From the NCBI RefSeq assembly GCF_003696215.1, contig NZ_RFFG01000032.1, forward strand, positions 24,301 through 88,300: a stretch of DNA of 64,000 nucleotides, in the 5' to 3' direction. Of this stretch, positions 48,981-57,207 are shown one piece after another. The DNA is from Actinomadura harenae. GTDB lineage: Bacteria; Actinomycetota; Actinomycetes; Streptosporangiales; Streptosporangiaceae. Within the stretch, counting starts at the first letter, position 1. The number at the start of each line of letters is the position of its first letter. A program made the translations under genes and the position numbers. The notes under the pieces are model-generated. The model was not told the origin of the DNA and ran no database searches. It saw nothing but the letters and a program-made list of their open reading frames with translations.

Positions 48981-50630
48981 ATGACGCGCACGGACCGACA
49001 CGGAGAACACCGGCACGGAGAACACCGGCACGGAGAACGACGAGCACGACCGGACATCGGCGGGCGGCGCCGACTCAGGGGCCGTTTCAGAGGCCGCCTC
49101 GGGAAGGGCGTCGCGGGGGTCGCGGCGGCGGCCCTCGTCGCCGGGATCGCCCCGGCCGCGCACGCCGACCCGGGATCGAAGGGGAACGAGCGCCTCGCCC
49201 GGCAGCTCGTCCGCGAGGTGAAGGCCGACAACGCCTGGCGGCACCTGGAGGCCCTCCAGCGGATCGCCGACCGGAACGACGGGATCCGGGCGTCCGGGAC
49301 CAACGGCCACCTGGCGTCCGCCGAGTACGTCGAGGGCAGGCTGCACGCCGCCGGGTACCGCACGACCCGTCAGGCGTTCACCCACGACGACTACGCCTTC
49401 CACGCCTCCAGCGGCGCGGTGACCGCGCCGTCCCCGCGCACCCTGCATCCCCTGGTCGCCCGCTTCTCGGCGAACACCCCGGTCGGCGGCATCACCGCGC
49501 CGCTCGCGGTCGTCCCCGCCGGGACGGACACGACGCCCGGCTGCGAGGCGTCCGACTACACCGGCGTCCGCGGCAAGATCGTCCTGATCGACGCGGGCGG
49601 CTGCACCAACACCGTCAAGCAGCGGACCGCCGCCGAGGCGGGCGCCGCCGCGGCCCTGATCAACACCAACAACCCCAACCCGGACATGATCCTGCGCACC
49701 CGCCTCACCGCGGCGGACGTCAGGATCCCCGTCGCGTCCGTCGGCCGCGGCGAGTCCGAGGCGCTCGCCGCCGACGCGGCGCGCGGCCCGGTCACCCTCA
49801 CCGTCGACCTGCGCGGCGAGGCCAGGACCGTGACCACGTTCAACGTGATCGCCGAGACCCCGACCGGACGCGCCGACAACGTCGTCATGCTCGGCGCCCA
49901 TCTGGACGGCGTCACCGAGGGCCCCGGCATGAACGACAACGGCTCGTCCAGCTCCATGGAGCTGGAGACCGCGCTCCGGCTCGCCGGGCACTTCAAGCAG
50001 ATCAGGAACAAGGTCCGCTTCGCCTGGTGGGGCGCCGAGGAGGCCGGTGACCTCGGCTCGGCGAACTACGTCGCACTGCTCTCCGACCGGGAGAAGGCCG
50101 ACCTGGCCCTCTACCTGAACTTCGACATGATCGGCTCGCCGAACTACGCCCGGATGGTCTACGACGGCGACGACAGCGACCACGAGGGCGCCGGCCCCGG
50201 CCCCGAGGGCTCCGCGCAGATCGAGAAGGTCCTCACCGACTTCCACGCCTCGCGCGGCCTGCCGACCGTCGGCCGGGACTTCGACGGACGCTCCGACTAC
50301 GGCCCGTTCGTCGCCGCCGGGATCCCCGCGGGCGGCGAGACCAGCGGCTCCAACCTCATCAAGACCGAGGAGTGGGCCCGGCTGTTCGGCGGCAAGGCCG
50401 GCCAGTCCCTCGACTGGTGCTACCACTCGGCCTGCGACACCCTGAGGAACGTCGACAGGACGATCTACGCGCAGCTCGGCGCGGGCATGGCCTGGGCCGC
50501 CGGCCGCTTCGCCCTCGACACCTCCGACGTCACCACGGGCGACCCGTCCCGGCGCGCGGCGGCCCGCGCCGCTCTGTCGCACCGCTCCGCCGTGCCGCAG
50601 CACCCCGCTCCGGCGGCCGACGAGGAATGA
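48981..50630 (+). CDS. Secreted M28-family aminopeptidase
   Basis: This 549-residue metallopeptidase has an N-terminal His/Arg-rich repeat, then a twin-arginine-like signal (RRRLRGRFRGRLGKGVAGVAAAALVAG, cleaved near AHA). An inserted PA domain (SANTPVGGITAPLAVVPAG, GVRGKIVLIDAGGC) follows. The M28 zinc site comes next: His in LGAHLDG, Asp in MNDNGSSSS, Glu-Glu in WGAEEAGD, Asp in FDMIGS and His in CYHSACDT. It should release N-terminal amino acids from peptides outside the cell, like the Streptomyces griseus enzyme. GGAGG precedes ATG 48981. Confidence 0.93.
   Translation: MTRTDRHGEHRHGEHRHGERRARPDIGGRRRLRGRFRGRLGKGVAGVAAAALVAGIAPAAHADPGSKGNERLARQLVREVKADNAWRHLEALQRIADRNDGIRASGTNGHLASAEYVEGRLHAAGYRTTRQAFTHDDYAFHASSGAVTAPSPRTLHPLVARFSANTPVGGITAPLAVVPAGTDTTPGCEASDYTGVRGKIVLIDAGGCTNTVKQRTAAEAGAAAALINTNNPNPDMILRTRLTAADVRIPVASVGRGESEALAADAARGPVTLTVDLRGEARTVTTFNVIAETPTGRADNVVMLGAHLDGVTEGPGMNDNGSSSSMELETALRLAGHFKQIRNKVRFAWWGAEEAGDLGSANYVALLSDREKADLALYLNFDMIGSPNYARMVYDGDDSDHEGAGPGPEGSAQIEKVLTDFHASRGLPTVGRDFDGRSDYGPFVAAGIPAGGETSGSNLIKTEEWARLFGGKAGQSLDWCYHSACDTLRNVDRTIYAQLGAGMAWAAGRFALDTSDVTTGDPSRRAAARAALSHRSAVPQHPAPAADEE
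48997..49036 (+). repeat. 15-base tandem repeat encoding HGEHR
   Basis: Units reading CACGGAGAACACCGG occur two and a half times, giving His-Gly-Glu-His-Arg repeats at the extreme N-terminus of the M28 peptidase. Confidence 0.7.
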
Positions 50631-50636
50631 TCATCT

Positions 50637-50681
50637 GCCCGCCCTCCCCGGTCCTCCTCCGGCGGGCCGGGGAGGGCGGGC
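50637..50681 (+). terminator. Strong hairpin after the M28 peptidase gene
   Basis: A 15-base perfect stem pairs 50637-50651 with 50667-50681. It separates the peptidase gene from the shikimate operon. Confidence 0.75.
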
Positions 50682-50728
50682 GGGTCTCACAAGGTGGACG
50701 CGCGGCCCGAGCGGCCCCGCCGAGTCAA

Positions 50729-50734
50729 TAGGAT
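50729..50734 (+). promoter_or_regulatory. -10 box of the shikimate operon promoter (leaderless)
   Basis: TAGGAT lies 7 bases before the ATG of aroC at 50742. No ribosome site is present. Confidence 0.6.
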
Positions 50735-50741
50735 CGTGGGC

Positions 50742-51920
50742 ATGCTGCGCTGGTTGACCGCGGGCGAGTCCCATGGCCCGGCCCTCACGGCGATCGTGGA
50801 GGGCCTTCCGGCCGGTGTGCGCGTGACCTCGGCGGACATCGCCGAGGAGCTGCGCCGCCGGCGGCTCGGGCATGGGCGGGGCGCCCGGATGAAGTTCGAA
50901 CAGGACCAGGTGTCGATCCTCGGCGGTGTCCGGCACGGCTATACGCAGGGCGGCCCGGTGGCCGTCCAGGTGGGCAACACCGAGTGGCCCAAGTGGGAGA
51001 CCGTGATGTCCGCCGACCCGGTGGACCCGGACGTCCTCGCCGCGCAGGCGCGGAACGCCCCGCTCACCCAGCCGCGTCCCGGCCACGCCGACCTCGCCGG
51101 CATCCAGAAGTACGGGTTCGACGACGCCCGGCCCGTCCTGGAGCGCGCGAGCGCCCGCGAGACCGCGGCCCGCGTCGCGCTCGGCACGGTCGCCAAGGCG
51201 TTCCTCAAGCAGGCCCTCGGCGTCGACATCGTGAGCCATGTCGTCTCGCTGGGCGAGATCGACGCCCCCGAGGGCGTCGCGCCCGGCCCGGGCGACCTCG
51301 CCGCCGTCGACGCGTCGCCCGTGCGCTGCTTCGACCCGGCCGCGTCCGAGCGGATGGTCGAGCACATCGACGAGCTCAAGCGGCAGGGCGACACGCTCGG
51401 CGGCGTCGTCGAGGTCCTCGCCTACGGCCTCCCGCCCGGCCTCGGCAGCCACGTCCACTGGGACCGGCGGCTCGACGCGCGCCTCGCCGGGATCCTCATG
51501 GGCATCCAGGCGATCAAGGGCGTCGCGGTCGGCGACGGCTTCGCGACCGCGCGGCGCCCCGGCTCCCGCGCCCACGACGAGATCGACAACACCGGCGAGG
51601 GCGTCCGCCGCCGCACGAACCGCGCGGGCGGCGTCGAGGGCGGCATGACCACCGGCGAGCCGCTGCGCGTCCAGGCCGCGATGAAGCCGATCTCGACCGT
51701 CCCGCGCCGCCTCGACACCATCGACGTCGCGACCGGCGAGCCCGCCAAGGCGATCAACCAGCGCTCCGACGTGACCGCGGTCCCGGCGGCCGGGGTGGTC
51801 GCCGAGGCCATGGTCGCGCTCGTCCTCGCGGACGCGGCGCTGGAGAAGTTCGGCGGCGACTCGGTCGAGGAGACCGCCCGCAACCTGTCCGGATACCTGT
51901 CCTCCCTCACCGTCAAGTAG
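50742..51920 (+). CDS. aroC: Chorismate synthase
   Basis: AroC converts EPSP to chorismate with reduced FMN, the last step of the shikimate pathway. The 392-residue protein starts MLRWLTAGESHGPALTAIVEG. It has the RRRLGHGRGARM Arg-rich signature, HADLAGIQKYGFDDAR and RTNRAGGVEGGMTTGEPLRVQ. It heads the aroC-aroK-aroB-aroQ operon, with aroK eight bases downstream. ATG 50742 is chosen from the family opening and the leaderless -10 box. The frame upstream of it is not part of the protein. Confidence 0.97.
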   Translation: MLRWLTAGESHGPALTAIVEGLPAGVRVTSADIAEELRRRRLGHGRGARMKFEQDQVSILGGVRHGYTQGGPVAVQVGNTEWPKWETVMSADPVDPDVLAAQARNAPLTQPRPGHADLAGIQKYGFDDARPVLERASARETAARVALGTVAKAFLKQALGVDIVSHVVSLGEIDAPEGVAPGPGDLAAVDASPVRCFDPAASERMVEHIDELKRQGDTLGGVVEVLAYGLPPGLGSHVHWDRRLDARLAGILMGIQAIKGVAVGDGFATARRPGSRAHDEIDNTGEGVRRRTNRAGGVEGGMTTGEPLRVQAAMKPISTVPRRLDTIDVATGEPAKAINQRSDVTAVPAAGVVAEAMVALVLADAALEKFGGDSVEETARNLSGYLSSLTVK

Positions 51921-51928
51921 AGGAAACG

Positions 51929-52444
51929 ATGGCCCGTCCCAAGGCCGTGATCATCGGCCCGCCCGGCTCCGGCAAGACCACCGTCGGCACCGCCCTCGCC
52001 GAACGCCTCGGCGTTCCGCTGCGCGACACCGACGCCGACGTGGAGGCCGCGGCGGGCAAACCGATCGGCGAGATCTTCGTGGACGACGGCGAGGAGCGCT
52101 TCCGCGGCCTCGAGCGGGCCGCCGTCGCCGCGGCGGTCGCCGAGCACGAGGGCGTCGTGGCGCTCGGCGGAGGCGCGATCCTCGACGCCGAGACGCAGGC
52201 GCTCCTCGAGGACGGGCAGACCGTCGTCTACCTCGAGGTCGGCCTCGCCGAGGCGGTCAAGCGGATCGGCCTGAACCAGGCCCGCCCGCTGCTCGTCCTG
52301 AACCCCCGCAGCCAGCTCCGCACGCTGCTGGCCGAGCGCCTCCCGATCTACGAGCGGCTCGGCACCGTCCGGGTCCTGACCGACGAGCGCACCCCCGAGG
52401 AGGTCGTCGACGAGATCGTCGCCGCCCTGGAGGCCGCCGAGTGA
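51929..52444 (+). CDS. aroK: Shikimate kinase
   Basis: AroK phosphorylates shikimate at O3 with ATP. The 171-residue protein has Walker A GPPGSGKTT (residues 10-18), the shikimate-binding DTDADVE with Asp36 region, the RFRGLE arginine and GGGAILD for substrate phosphate. The lid is RPLLV and the adenine loop RLPIYERLG. GAGGAAACG precedes the ATG, eight bases after aroC, so the two are co-transcribed. Length is normal. Confidence 0.96.
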   Translation: MARPKAVIIGPPGSGKTTVGTALAERLGVPLRDTDADVEAAAGKPIGEIFVDDGEERFRGLERAAVAAAVAEHEGVVALGGGAILDAETQALLEDGQTVVYLEVGLAEAVKRIGLNQARPLLVLNPRSQLRTLLAERLPIYERLGTVRVLTDERTPEEVVDEIVAALEAAE

Positions 52445-52484
52445 CCCGCCCGACGCTCGGCGTGGCCGCTCCGGGGACGGCGGG

Positions 52485-53555
52485 ATGACGACCCGCCGCG
52501 TCGACGTCGGCGGCGCCGACCCGTACGACGTCGTCATCGGCGAGAACGTCCACGGCGCGCTGCCGGGCCTGCTCGGCGACGGCGTCCGGACGGTCGCCGT
52601 CGTCCACGACCAGGCGCTGCCCGAGCTGGTCCGCCCGGTGACCGCGGCGCTGACCGTCGCCGGGTACGCCGTCCACGAGCTGCCGGTGCCGTCCGGTGAG
52701 GCGGCCAAGGAGGTCGGCGTCCTCGCCGGGCTCTGGTCCACGTTCGCGCGGCTCGGCATGACCCGCTCGGACGCCGTCGTCGGCGTCGGCGGCGGCGCGA
52801 CCACCGACCTCGCCGGGTTCGCCGCCGCGTCCTGGCTGCGCGGCGTGAAGGTCGTGCACGTCCCGACCACGCTGCTCGCCATGGTCGACGCGGCGGTCGG
52901 CGGCAAGACCGGCATCGACATCCCCGAGGGCAAGAACCTGGTCGGCGCGTTCCACCCGCCCGCCGGCGTCCTCTGCGAGGTGTCCGCCCTCGCGTCCATG
53001 ACCGAGCGCGACTACGTCAGCGGCCTCGCCGAGACGATCAAGGCCGGTTTCATCGCCGACCCGGTCATCCTCGACCTGGTCGAGGGCGACCCGGCCGCGG
53101 CCCGCCGCCCGGACGGCCCGCACACGGCCGAGCTGATCGAGCGCGCCGTCCGGGTGAAGGCCGACGTCGTCTCGGCCGACCTCAAGGAGAGCGGCCTCCG
53201 CGAGATCCTCAACTACGGGCACACCCTCGCGCACGCGATCGAGAAGGCCGAGGCGTACCGCTTCCCGCACGGCCACGCCGTCGCCGTCGGGATGGTCTAC
53301 GCCGCCGAGCTCGCCCGCCTCGCCGGACGCTCCGACCTGGTCGAACGCACCGAACGCGTCCTCGCGTCGGTGCACCTGCCGACCACGTACCGCGCCGACG
53401 CCTGGGACGAGCTGCGCGCCGCGATGAGCATCGACAAGAAGTCGCGCGGCGCCACGCTCCGCTTCGTCGTCCTCGACGGCCTCGCCGAGCCGGGCCGCCT
53501 CGAGGGCCCGGACGAGGAGCTGCTCGCCGCCGCCTACCGGAGGGTCGCCCTGTGA
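52485..53555 (+). CDS. aroB: 3-dehydroquinate synthase
   Basis: AroB makes 3-dehydroquinate from DAHP using NAD and a divalent metal. The 356-residue protein has SGEAAKEV, the NAD-binding GVGGGATTDLAGFAA, PTTLLAMVDAAVGGKTGID, and metal ligands in FIAD.., ILNYGHTLAHAIE and FPHGHAVAVGM. It follows aroK after 40 bases. Its stop overlaps the GTG start of aroQ (GTGA at 53552-53555), so synthase and dehydratase are translated together. Confidence 0.96.
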   Translation: MTTRRVDVGGADPYDVVIGENVHGALPGLLGDGVRTVAVVHDQALPELVRPVTAALTVAGYAVHELPVPSGEAAKEVGVLAGLWSTFARLGMTRSDAVVGVGGGATTDLAGFAAASWLRGVKVVHVPTTLLAMVDAAVGGKTGIDIPEGKNLVGAFHPPAGVLCEVSALASMTERDYVSGLAETIKAGFIADPVILDLVEGDPAAARRPDGPHTAELIERAVRVKADVVSADLKESGLREILNYGHTLAHAIEKAEAYRFPHGHAVAVGMVYAAELARLAGRSDLVERTERVLASVHLPTTYRADAWDELRAAMSIDKKSRGATLRFVVLDGLAEPGRLEGPDEELLAAAYRRVAL

Positions 53556-54004
53556 ACTCCGTCCTGGTCCTGAACGGCCCGAACCTGCGCCGCCTCGGCA
53601 CCCGCGAGCCGGACGTCTACGGCGCCGACACCTTCGAGGACCTGGTCGCCCTCTGCCGCGAGACGGGACGCCGCCTGGACCTGCACGTCGAGGTCCGGCA
53701 GACCGACGACGAGGCCGAGATGATCGGCTGGGTGCACCAGGCCGCCGACGAGCGGATCCCGGTCGTCCTCAACCCGGCGGCGTTCACGCACTACTCCTAC
53801 GCGCTGCGCGACGCCCTCGCCCAGCGCACCGCGCCCCTGGTCGAGGTGCACATCTCCAACCCGGCCGCCCGCGAGGAGTTCCGCCACACCTCGGTCGTCG
53901 CGGGCGTCGCGACCGGCACCATCGCGGGCTTCGGCCTCATGTCCTACGTCCTGGCCCTCCAGGCCATCGCCGAGCTCCTGGCCGAGCAGGCCCGCTCCGC
54001 CTGA
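53552..54004 (+). CDS. aroQ: 3-dehydroquinate dehydratase, type II
   Basis: This type II enzyme dehydrates 3-dehydroquinate to 3-dehydroshikimate. The 150-residue protein has LVLNGPNLRRLGTREPDVYG with catalytic Tyr23, the RQTDDEAEMIGWVHQA helix, NPAAFTHYSYALRDAL with the anion-binding Asn, and the catalytic His in VEVHISNP. ARGEEFRH-like PAAREEFRHTS follows. It completes the operon; a long perfect hairpin lies after the stop. The GTG start is fixed by the overlap with aroB. Confidence 0.96.
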   Translation: MNSVLVLNGPNLRRLGTREPDVYGADTFEDLVALCRETGRRLDLHVEVRQTDDEAEMIGWVHQAADERIPVVLNPAAFTHYSYALRDALAQRTAPLVEVHISNPAAREEFRHTSVVAGVATGTIAGFGLMSYVLALQAIAELLAEQARSA

Positions 54005-54033
54005 CCGTCCCGGGGACGTCCCCTTCCACGCCC

Positions 54034-54071
54034 GACGCGGCCGTGATCACCCACGTGATCACGGCCGCGTC
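54034..54071 (+). terminator. 17-base perfect hairpin after aroQ
   Basis: GACGCGGCCGTGATCAC (54034-54050) pairs perfectly with 54055-54071 around the loop CCAC. No T-tract is present. It separates the shikimate operon from the ArsR/MFS pair. Confidence 0.75.
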
Positions 54072-54115
54072 GCGTTCACCCGCCCCCCTCCCGCCCCCGG
54101 AGCGGGGGGACCGAC

Positions 54116-54167
54116 TTGATCGTTCGATAATTCTCGCACTATCATCGTGCGAGAATTATCGAACGAT
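54116..54167. promoter_or_regulatory. Promoter with a 21-base perfect inverted repeat (operator)
   Basis: The arms 54119-54139 and 54147-54167 are exact reverse complements over 21 bases around the spacer TATCATC. TTGATC (54116-54121) and TATCAT (54140-54145) with an 18-base spacing form a promoter across the repeat. This AT-rich element stands 13 bases before arsR. It looks like the ArsR operator, and its RNA would also form a long stem. Confidence 0.8.
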
Positions 54168-54180
54168 ATGAGGTGGTCCT

Positions 54181-54519
54181 ATGGCGGCGGCACGGGTGTA
54201 CGAGCATCCGGCGACCGACGAGATCGCGATTCCGCGGGTGCTGTTCGCGCTGAGCGAGCCACTGCGGCTGTCGATGGTGCGGATGCTGGCCGAGCGCGGC
54301 GAGGTGGACAGCATCGAGCTGGGGCCCGACCTCCCGCGCTCGACGCTGACCCACCACACCGGCCTCCTGCGCGAGTCCGGGGTGGTGTTCGTCCGCGCCG
54401 AGGGGCGCAAGTGCATGATCCGGCTGCGCCGCGACGACCTGGACGCGCGCTTCCCGGGCCTGATCGACACCGTCCTCGACGGGTACCGGGAAGCCGCGCC
54501 CGCGGGGGAGGACGCGTGA
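54181..54519 (+). CDS. ArsR-family (winged helix) repressor
   Basis: This 112-residue winged-helix regulator has the ArsR pattern: VLFALSEPLRLSMVRMLAERGEV, then the recognition helix LPRSTLTHHTGLLRESGVV and the wing FVRAEGRKCMIRLRRDDL. No metal-binding Cys-x-Cys motif is present, so it probably answers to an organic compound and not a metal. GAGGTGG precedes the ATG. The GTG start of the MFS exporter gene overlaps its stop (GTGA at 54516-54519), and a 21-base inverted repeat covers the shared promoter, so it should repress itself and the exporter. Confidence 0.92.
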   Translation: MAAARVYEHPATDEIAIPRVLFALSEPLRLSMVRMLAERGEVDSIELGPDLPRSTLTHHTGLLRESGVVFVRAEGRKCMIRLRRDDLDARFPGLIDTVLDGYREAAPAGEDA

Positions 54520-55706
54520 TCCGCCGCGTCTGGCCCCTGGTCATGGCCGCGGTCGCCCTGGGCATCGACGCCTACGTCCTCGCCGGGGTGCTGCCCTCGA
54601 TCCCCGGTTCGCTGCACGCGTCGGTCGCGGCGGTCGGCCTGTGCGTGACGGCGTTCACCGCGGCGTACGCGCTGTCCGGACCGCTGCTGTCCCGGGCGCT
54701 GATCCGCGGGAGCACGGCCCGGGCCCTGCTGATCGCGCTGGGCGTGTTCAACCTCGGCAACCTCGTCACCGTGGTCTCGCCCGGGATCGAGGTGTTCCTC
54801 GCCTCGCGGGTGATCGCGGGCGCCGGGGCGGGCGTGCTCACCGCGGTGGCGACGGCGGCGGCCGCCGCCATGGCCGCCGACCACGAGCGGGGACGCGCCA
54901 TGGCCATGGTGACCTTCGGGCTGTCCGCCGGGACGGTCGCCGGAGTGCCGGTCGGGATGGTCATCGGCGACCGGCTGAACTGGCGCTGGACGATGGGCCT
55001 GGTCGTCGCGATCGGCCTGCTCAGCATGGTCGCGCTGGCCGTCCGGGCGCGGACGATCCCGTCGCTGCCCGCCTCGCGCGGTCCCGCGTTCGCGGTGCTG
55101 CGCTCCCCGAAGACCCTCGTCGGGGTCGGCGGGGCGTTCCTCCTGGGTGTGGCCAGTCTCGGGCTCTACACCTACCTGCTGCCCATGGCCGAGGCCCGGG
55201 GTCTCAAGGGCTGGGACTTCGCGCTGGTGTGGGCGTGGGGCATCGGCGGGGTCACCGGATCCGCCCTGGTCGGCAGGGTTCTGGACGCGTCCGGCCCGCG
55301 CACCCTGCTCATCGCGCTGCCCGCCGTCCTCCTGGGGAGCTTCGCCGCCTTCTGGGCCTCCGGAAGCCCGGCGGTCTGGCTCGTCGCGGCGGCGCTGTGG
55401 GGCGCCGCGGGCTGGGCCAGCGTCCCCACCCTCCAGCAGGCGCTGACCGGGGACCGGCCCGAACAGGCGATGCCGATCGTCGCGTTCCAGATGGCCGCGA
55501 TGTACCTCGGCTCCGCCGCGGGCGCGGCCGCGGGCAGCGGCCTGCTCGCCAGCGGCGCGGACCCGGGCGACCTCTCCGCATGGGCCCTGGCCCCGGCGGC
55601 TCTGGGCCTGCTCCTCACCGGATGGATCGCCGTCACCGCCCTCCGCTCCCGCACTCCCACCCGCCCCCGCGCCGCTCGTCCGGCCGAACAGCCCGAGTGC
55701 GCCTGA
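54516..55706 (+). CDS. MFS exporter (DHA1 type)
   Basis: This 396-residue major-facilitator protein has 12 hydrophobic segments. It resembles the AraJ/NepI/CmlA-like DHA1 efflux group: a short N-terminus, LVMAAVALGIDAYVLAGVLPSI, AVGLCVTAFTAAYALSGPLLS, and RVIAGAGAGVLTAVATAAAA with the motif-C like glycines. A substrate cannot be assigned, but an ArsR-type repressor in the same operon suggests export of the inducing compound. The GTG start overlaps the arsR stop, so translation is coupled. Confidence 0.92.
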   Translation: MIRRVWPLVMAAVALGIDAYVLAGVLPSIPGSLHASVAAVGLCVTAFTAAYALSGPLLSRALIRGSTARALLIALGVFNLGNLVTVVSPGIEVFLASRVIAGAGAGVLTAVATAAAAAMAADHERGRAMAMVTFGLSAGTVAGVPVGMVIGDRLNWRWTMGLVVAIGLLSMVALAVRARTIPSLPASRGPAFAVLRSPKTLVGVGGAFLLGVASLGLYTYLLPMAEARGLKGWDFALVWAWGIGGVTGSALVGRVLDASGPRTLLIALPAVLLGSFAAFWASGSPAVWLVAAALWGAAGWASVPTLQQALTGDRPEQAMPIVAFQMAAMYLGSAAGAAAGSGLLASGADPGDLSAWALAPAALGLLLTGWIAVTALRSRTPTRPRAARPAEQPECA

Positions 55707-55754
55707 CCCGTCCCGCCCCCTGAACGGCCCGGCCCTCACGCCTCCCGGCGGGCG

Positions 55755-56324
55755 CTAATCGACGGCGGTGCGGGTGATCTCCTTGAGTTCGGCGACGACG
55801 GCGTCCAGGGGGCGGAGGCAGCGCTCGGCGCGGCAGAGGATGGTGGCGCCCTCGACCGAGGAGACGATCAGGGTGGCCAGGCGGGCGGCGCGCTCGGGGG
55901 AGGCGCCCGCGTTCTCCAGGCCGGTGGCGAGGGTGTCCTGCCACCGGCCGAACGCGTCGGCGGACGCCTTGACCAGCTGCGGGGCGTCGTCGTGGGACTC
56001 GACGGTCACCGCGACGACCGGGCATCCGGCGCGGAACCCGCTCTTCACCAGGACGCCGCGCCACCACCCGGCGAACGCGTCGACGGCCGAGGCGGCGTCG
56101 CCGCCCTCCACGGCGGCCCGGATGCCCGCGTCGAGGAAGTCGCCCGCGTACCGGACGGCGTCCTCGGCGAGCTGCACCTTGCCGCCGGGGAAGTGGTGGT
56201 AGATCGAGCCGCGCGGGGCGCCGCTGTGGGCGATGACGTCCCGGAAACCCGTCCCGGAGTAGCCGCGCTCGCGGAAGAGATAGGCGGCGCTGCGCACCAT
56301 GCGTTCACGGCTGTCGGTACCCAT
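55755..56324 (-). CDS. TetR-family regulator, LmrA/YxaF type
   Basis: This 189-residue repressor has an N-terminal TetR domain (MVRSAAYLFRERGYSGTGFRDVIAHSGAPRGSIYHHFPGGKVQLAEDA). The C-terminal domain has GFRAGCPVVAVTVES and LATLIVSSVEGATILCRAER, the marks of the LmrA/YxaF branch, which senses flavonoid or drug-like compounds. ATG 56324 is used; the frame runs further but not with a good start. Two ATGA-N6-TCAT palindromes precede it, between it and the divergent enoyl-CoA hydratase-like gene. Confidence 0.92.
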   Translation of the reverse strand: MGTDSRERMVRSAAYLFRERGYSGTGFRDVIAHSGAPRGSIYHHFPGGKVQLAEDAVRYAGDFLDAGIRAAVEGGDAASAVDAFAGWWRGVLVKSGFRAGCPVVAVTVESHDDAPQLVKASADAFGRWQDTLATGLENAGASPERAARLATLIVSSVEGATILCRAERCLRPLDAVVAELKEITRTAVD

Positions 56325-56334
56325 ACCTGCGATT

Positions 56335-56380
56335 ATGACATTCATCATAAGCATTTCGGGTTGACCATGACGATCGTCAT
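56335..56380. promoter_or_regulatory. Paired ATGA-N6-TCAT operators upstream of tetR
   Basis: Site 1 (56335-56348) is ATGA-CATTCA-TCAT, extended to TTATGA..TCATAA. Site 2 (56367-56380) is the perfect palindrome ATGACGATCGTCAT. Their centres are 32 bases apart, about three helical turns, so two repressor dimers could bind on one face. The same motif occurs at 4611-4624. Confidence 0.7.
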
Positions 56381-56472
56381 AGCGACCCTGGGGCGGACGG
56401 CCGCGCCGGGGTCCGCGCGCCGGTTACCGCGCAGTAGGGTTCGGTCGAGCACCCATCGGACGGGAGAACTCC

Positions 56473-57141
56473 GTGATTGAACTCAAGCGCGAGGGCGACG
56501 TCTTCGTCCTGCGGATGGACGCGGGCGAGAACCGCTTCCACCCCGACCTCCTCGCCGCCGTCAACGACGCGCTGACCGAGGTCGAGCAGGCCGAGGGCCC
56601 GAAGGCGCTCGTCACCACCGGCGCGGGGAAGTTCTACTCCAACGGCCTGGACCTGGAGTGGCTCGGCGCGCACCAGGAGGAGTTCGTCCCCTACCTGGAG
56701 TCGGTGAACGCGCTGTACGCGCGGTTCCTCGAGCTGCCCGCGCCGACCGTCGCCGCGGTCAACGGGCACGCCTTCGCGGGCGGCGCGATGCTCACGCTCG
56801 CCCAGGACTTCGCGGTCATGCGCACCGACCGCGGCTACGTCTGCCTGCCCGAGGTCGACCTCGGCATGAGCTTCACCCCCGGCATGAGCGCCCTGATCCA
56901 GAGCCGCCTGACCGCGCCGGTCGCGCACGAGGCGATGCTCACCGGCCGCCGCTACGCCGCCGAGCAGGCGCGCGAGGCCGGGATCGTCCAGCGGACGGCC
57001 GACGAGGCCGGGGTCCTGCCCGCGGCGATCGAGCTCGCCGCGTCCCTCGCGGGCAAGAACGGGAAGACCGTCAAGGCGATCCGCGTCGGGCTCTACAAGC
57101 AGGCCATCGCGGCGCTGCGCGGCCCGGCCCTGCCGGAGTGA
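56473..57141 (+). CDS. Enoyl-CoA hydratase/isomerase-family protein
   Basis: This 222-residue crotonase-fold protein has GAGKFYSNGLDLEWL for the first oxyanion amide and CoA pocket, and NGHAFAGGAMLTLAQDFAVMR for the second. It is short (typical length about 260) and lacks the usual Glu pair of true hydratases: the region after GGAM reads CLPEVDLGMSF with one Glu. It may be a Delta3,Delta2-enoyl-CoA isomerase, like eukaryotic peroxisomal ECI. GGGAGAACTCC precedes the GTG at 56473. It is divergent from the LmrA-like TetR gene, which probably controls it. Confidence 0.85.
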   Translation: MIELKREGDVFVLRMDAGENRFHPDLLAAVNDALTEVEQAEGPKALVTTGAGKFYSNGLDLEWLGAHQEEFVPYLESVNALYARFLELPAPTVAAVNGHAFAGGAMLTLAQDFAVMRTDRGYVCLPEVDLGMSFTPGMSALIQSRLTAPVAHEAMLTGRRYAAEQAREAGIVQRTADEAGVLPAAIELAASLAGKNGKTVKAIRVGLYKQAIAALRGPALPE

Positions 57142-57169
57142 CTCGTCGACCGCTACGTTACGTCTAACA

Positions 57170-57185
57170 GAACCTGATTCGGTTC
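57170..57185. promoter_or_regulatory. Small dyad before the LLM oxidoreductase gene
   Basis: GAACC-TGATTC-GGTTC has perfect 5-base arms, 23 bases before ATG 57208. It may be an operator; no regulator can be assigned. Confidence 0.4.
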
Positions 57186-57207
57186 GTCTGTGGGAAGGAT
57201 GCCGGGC

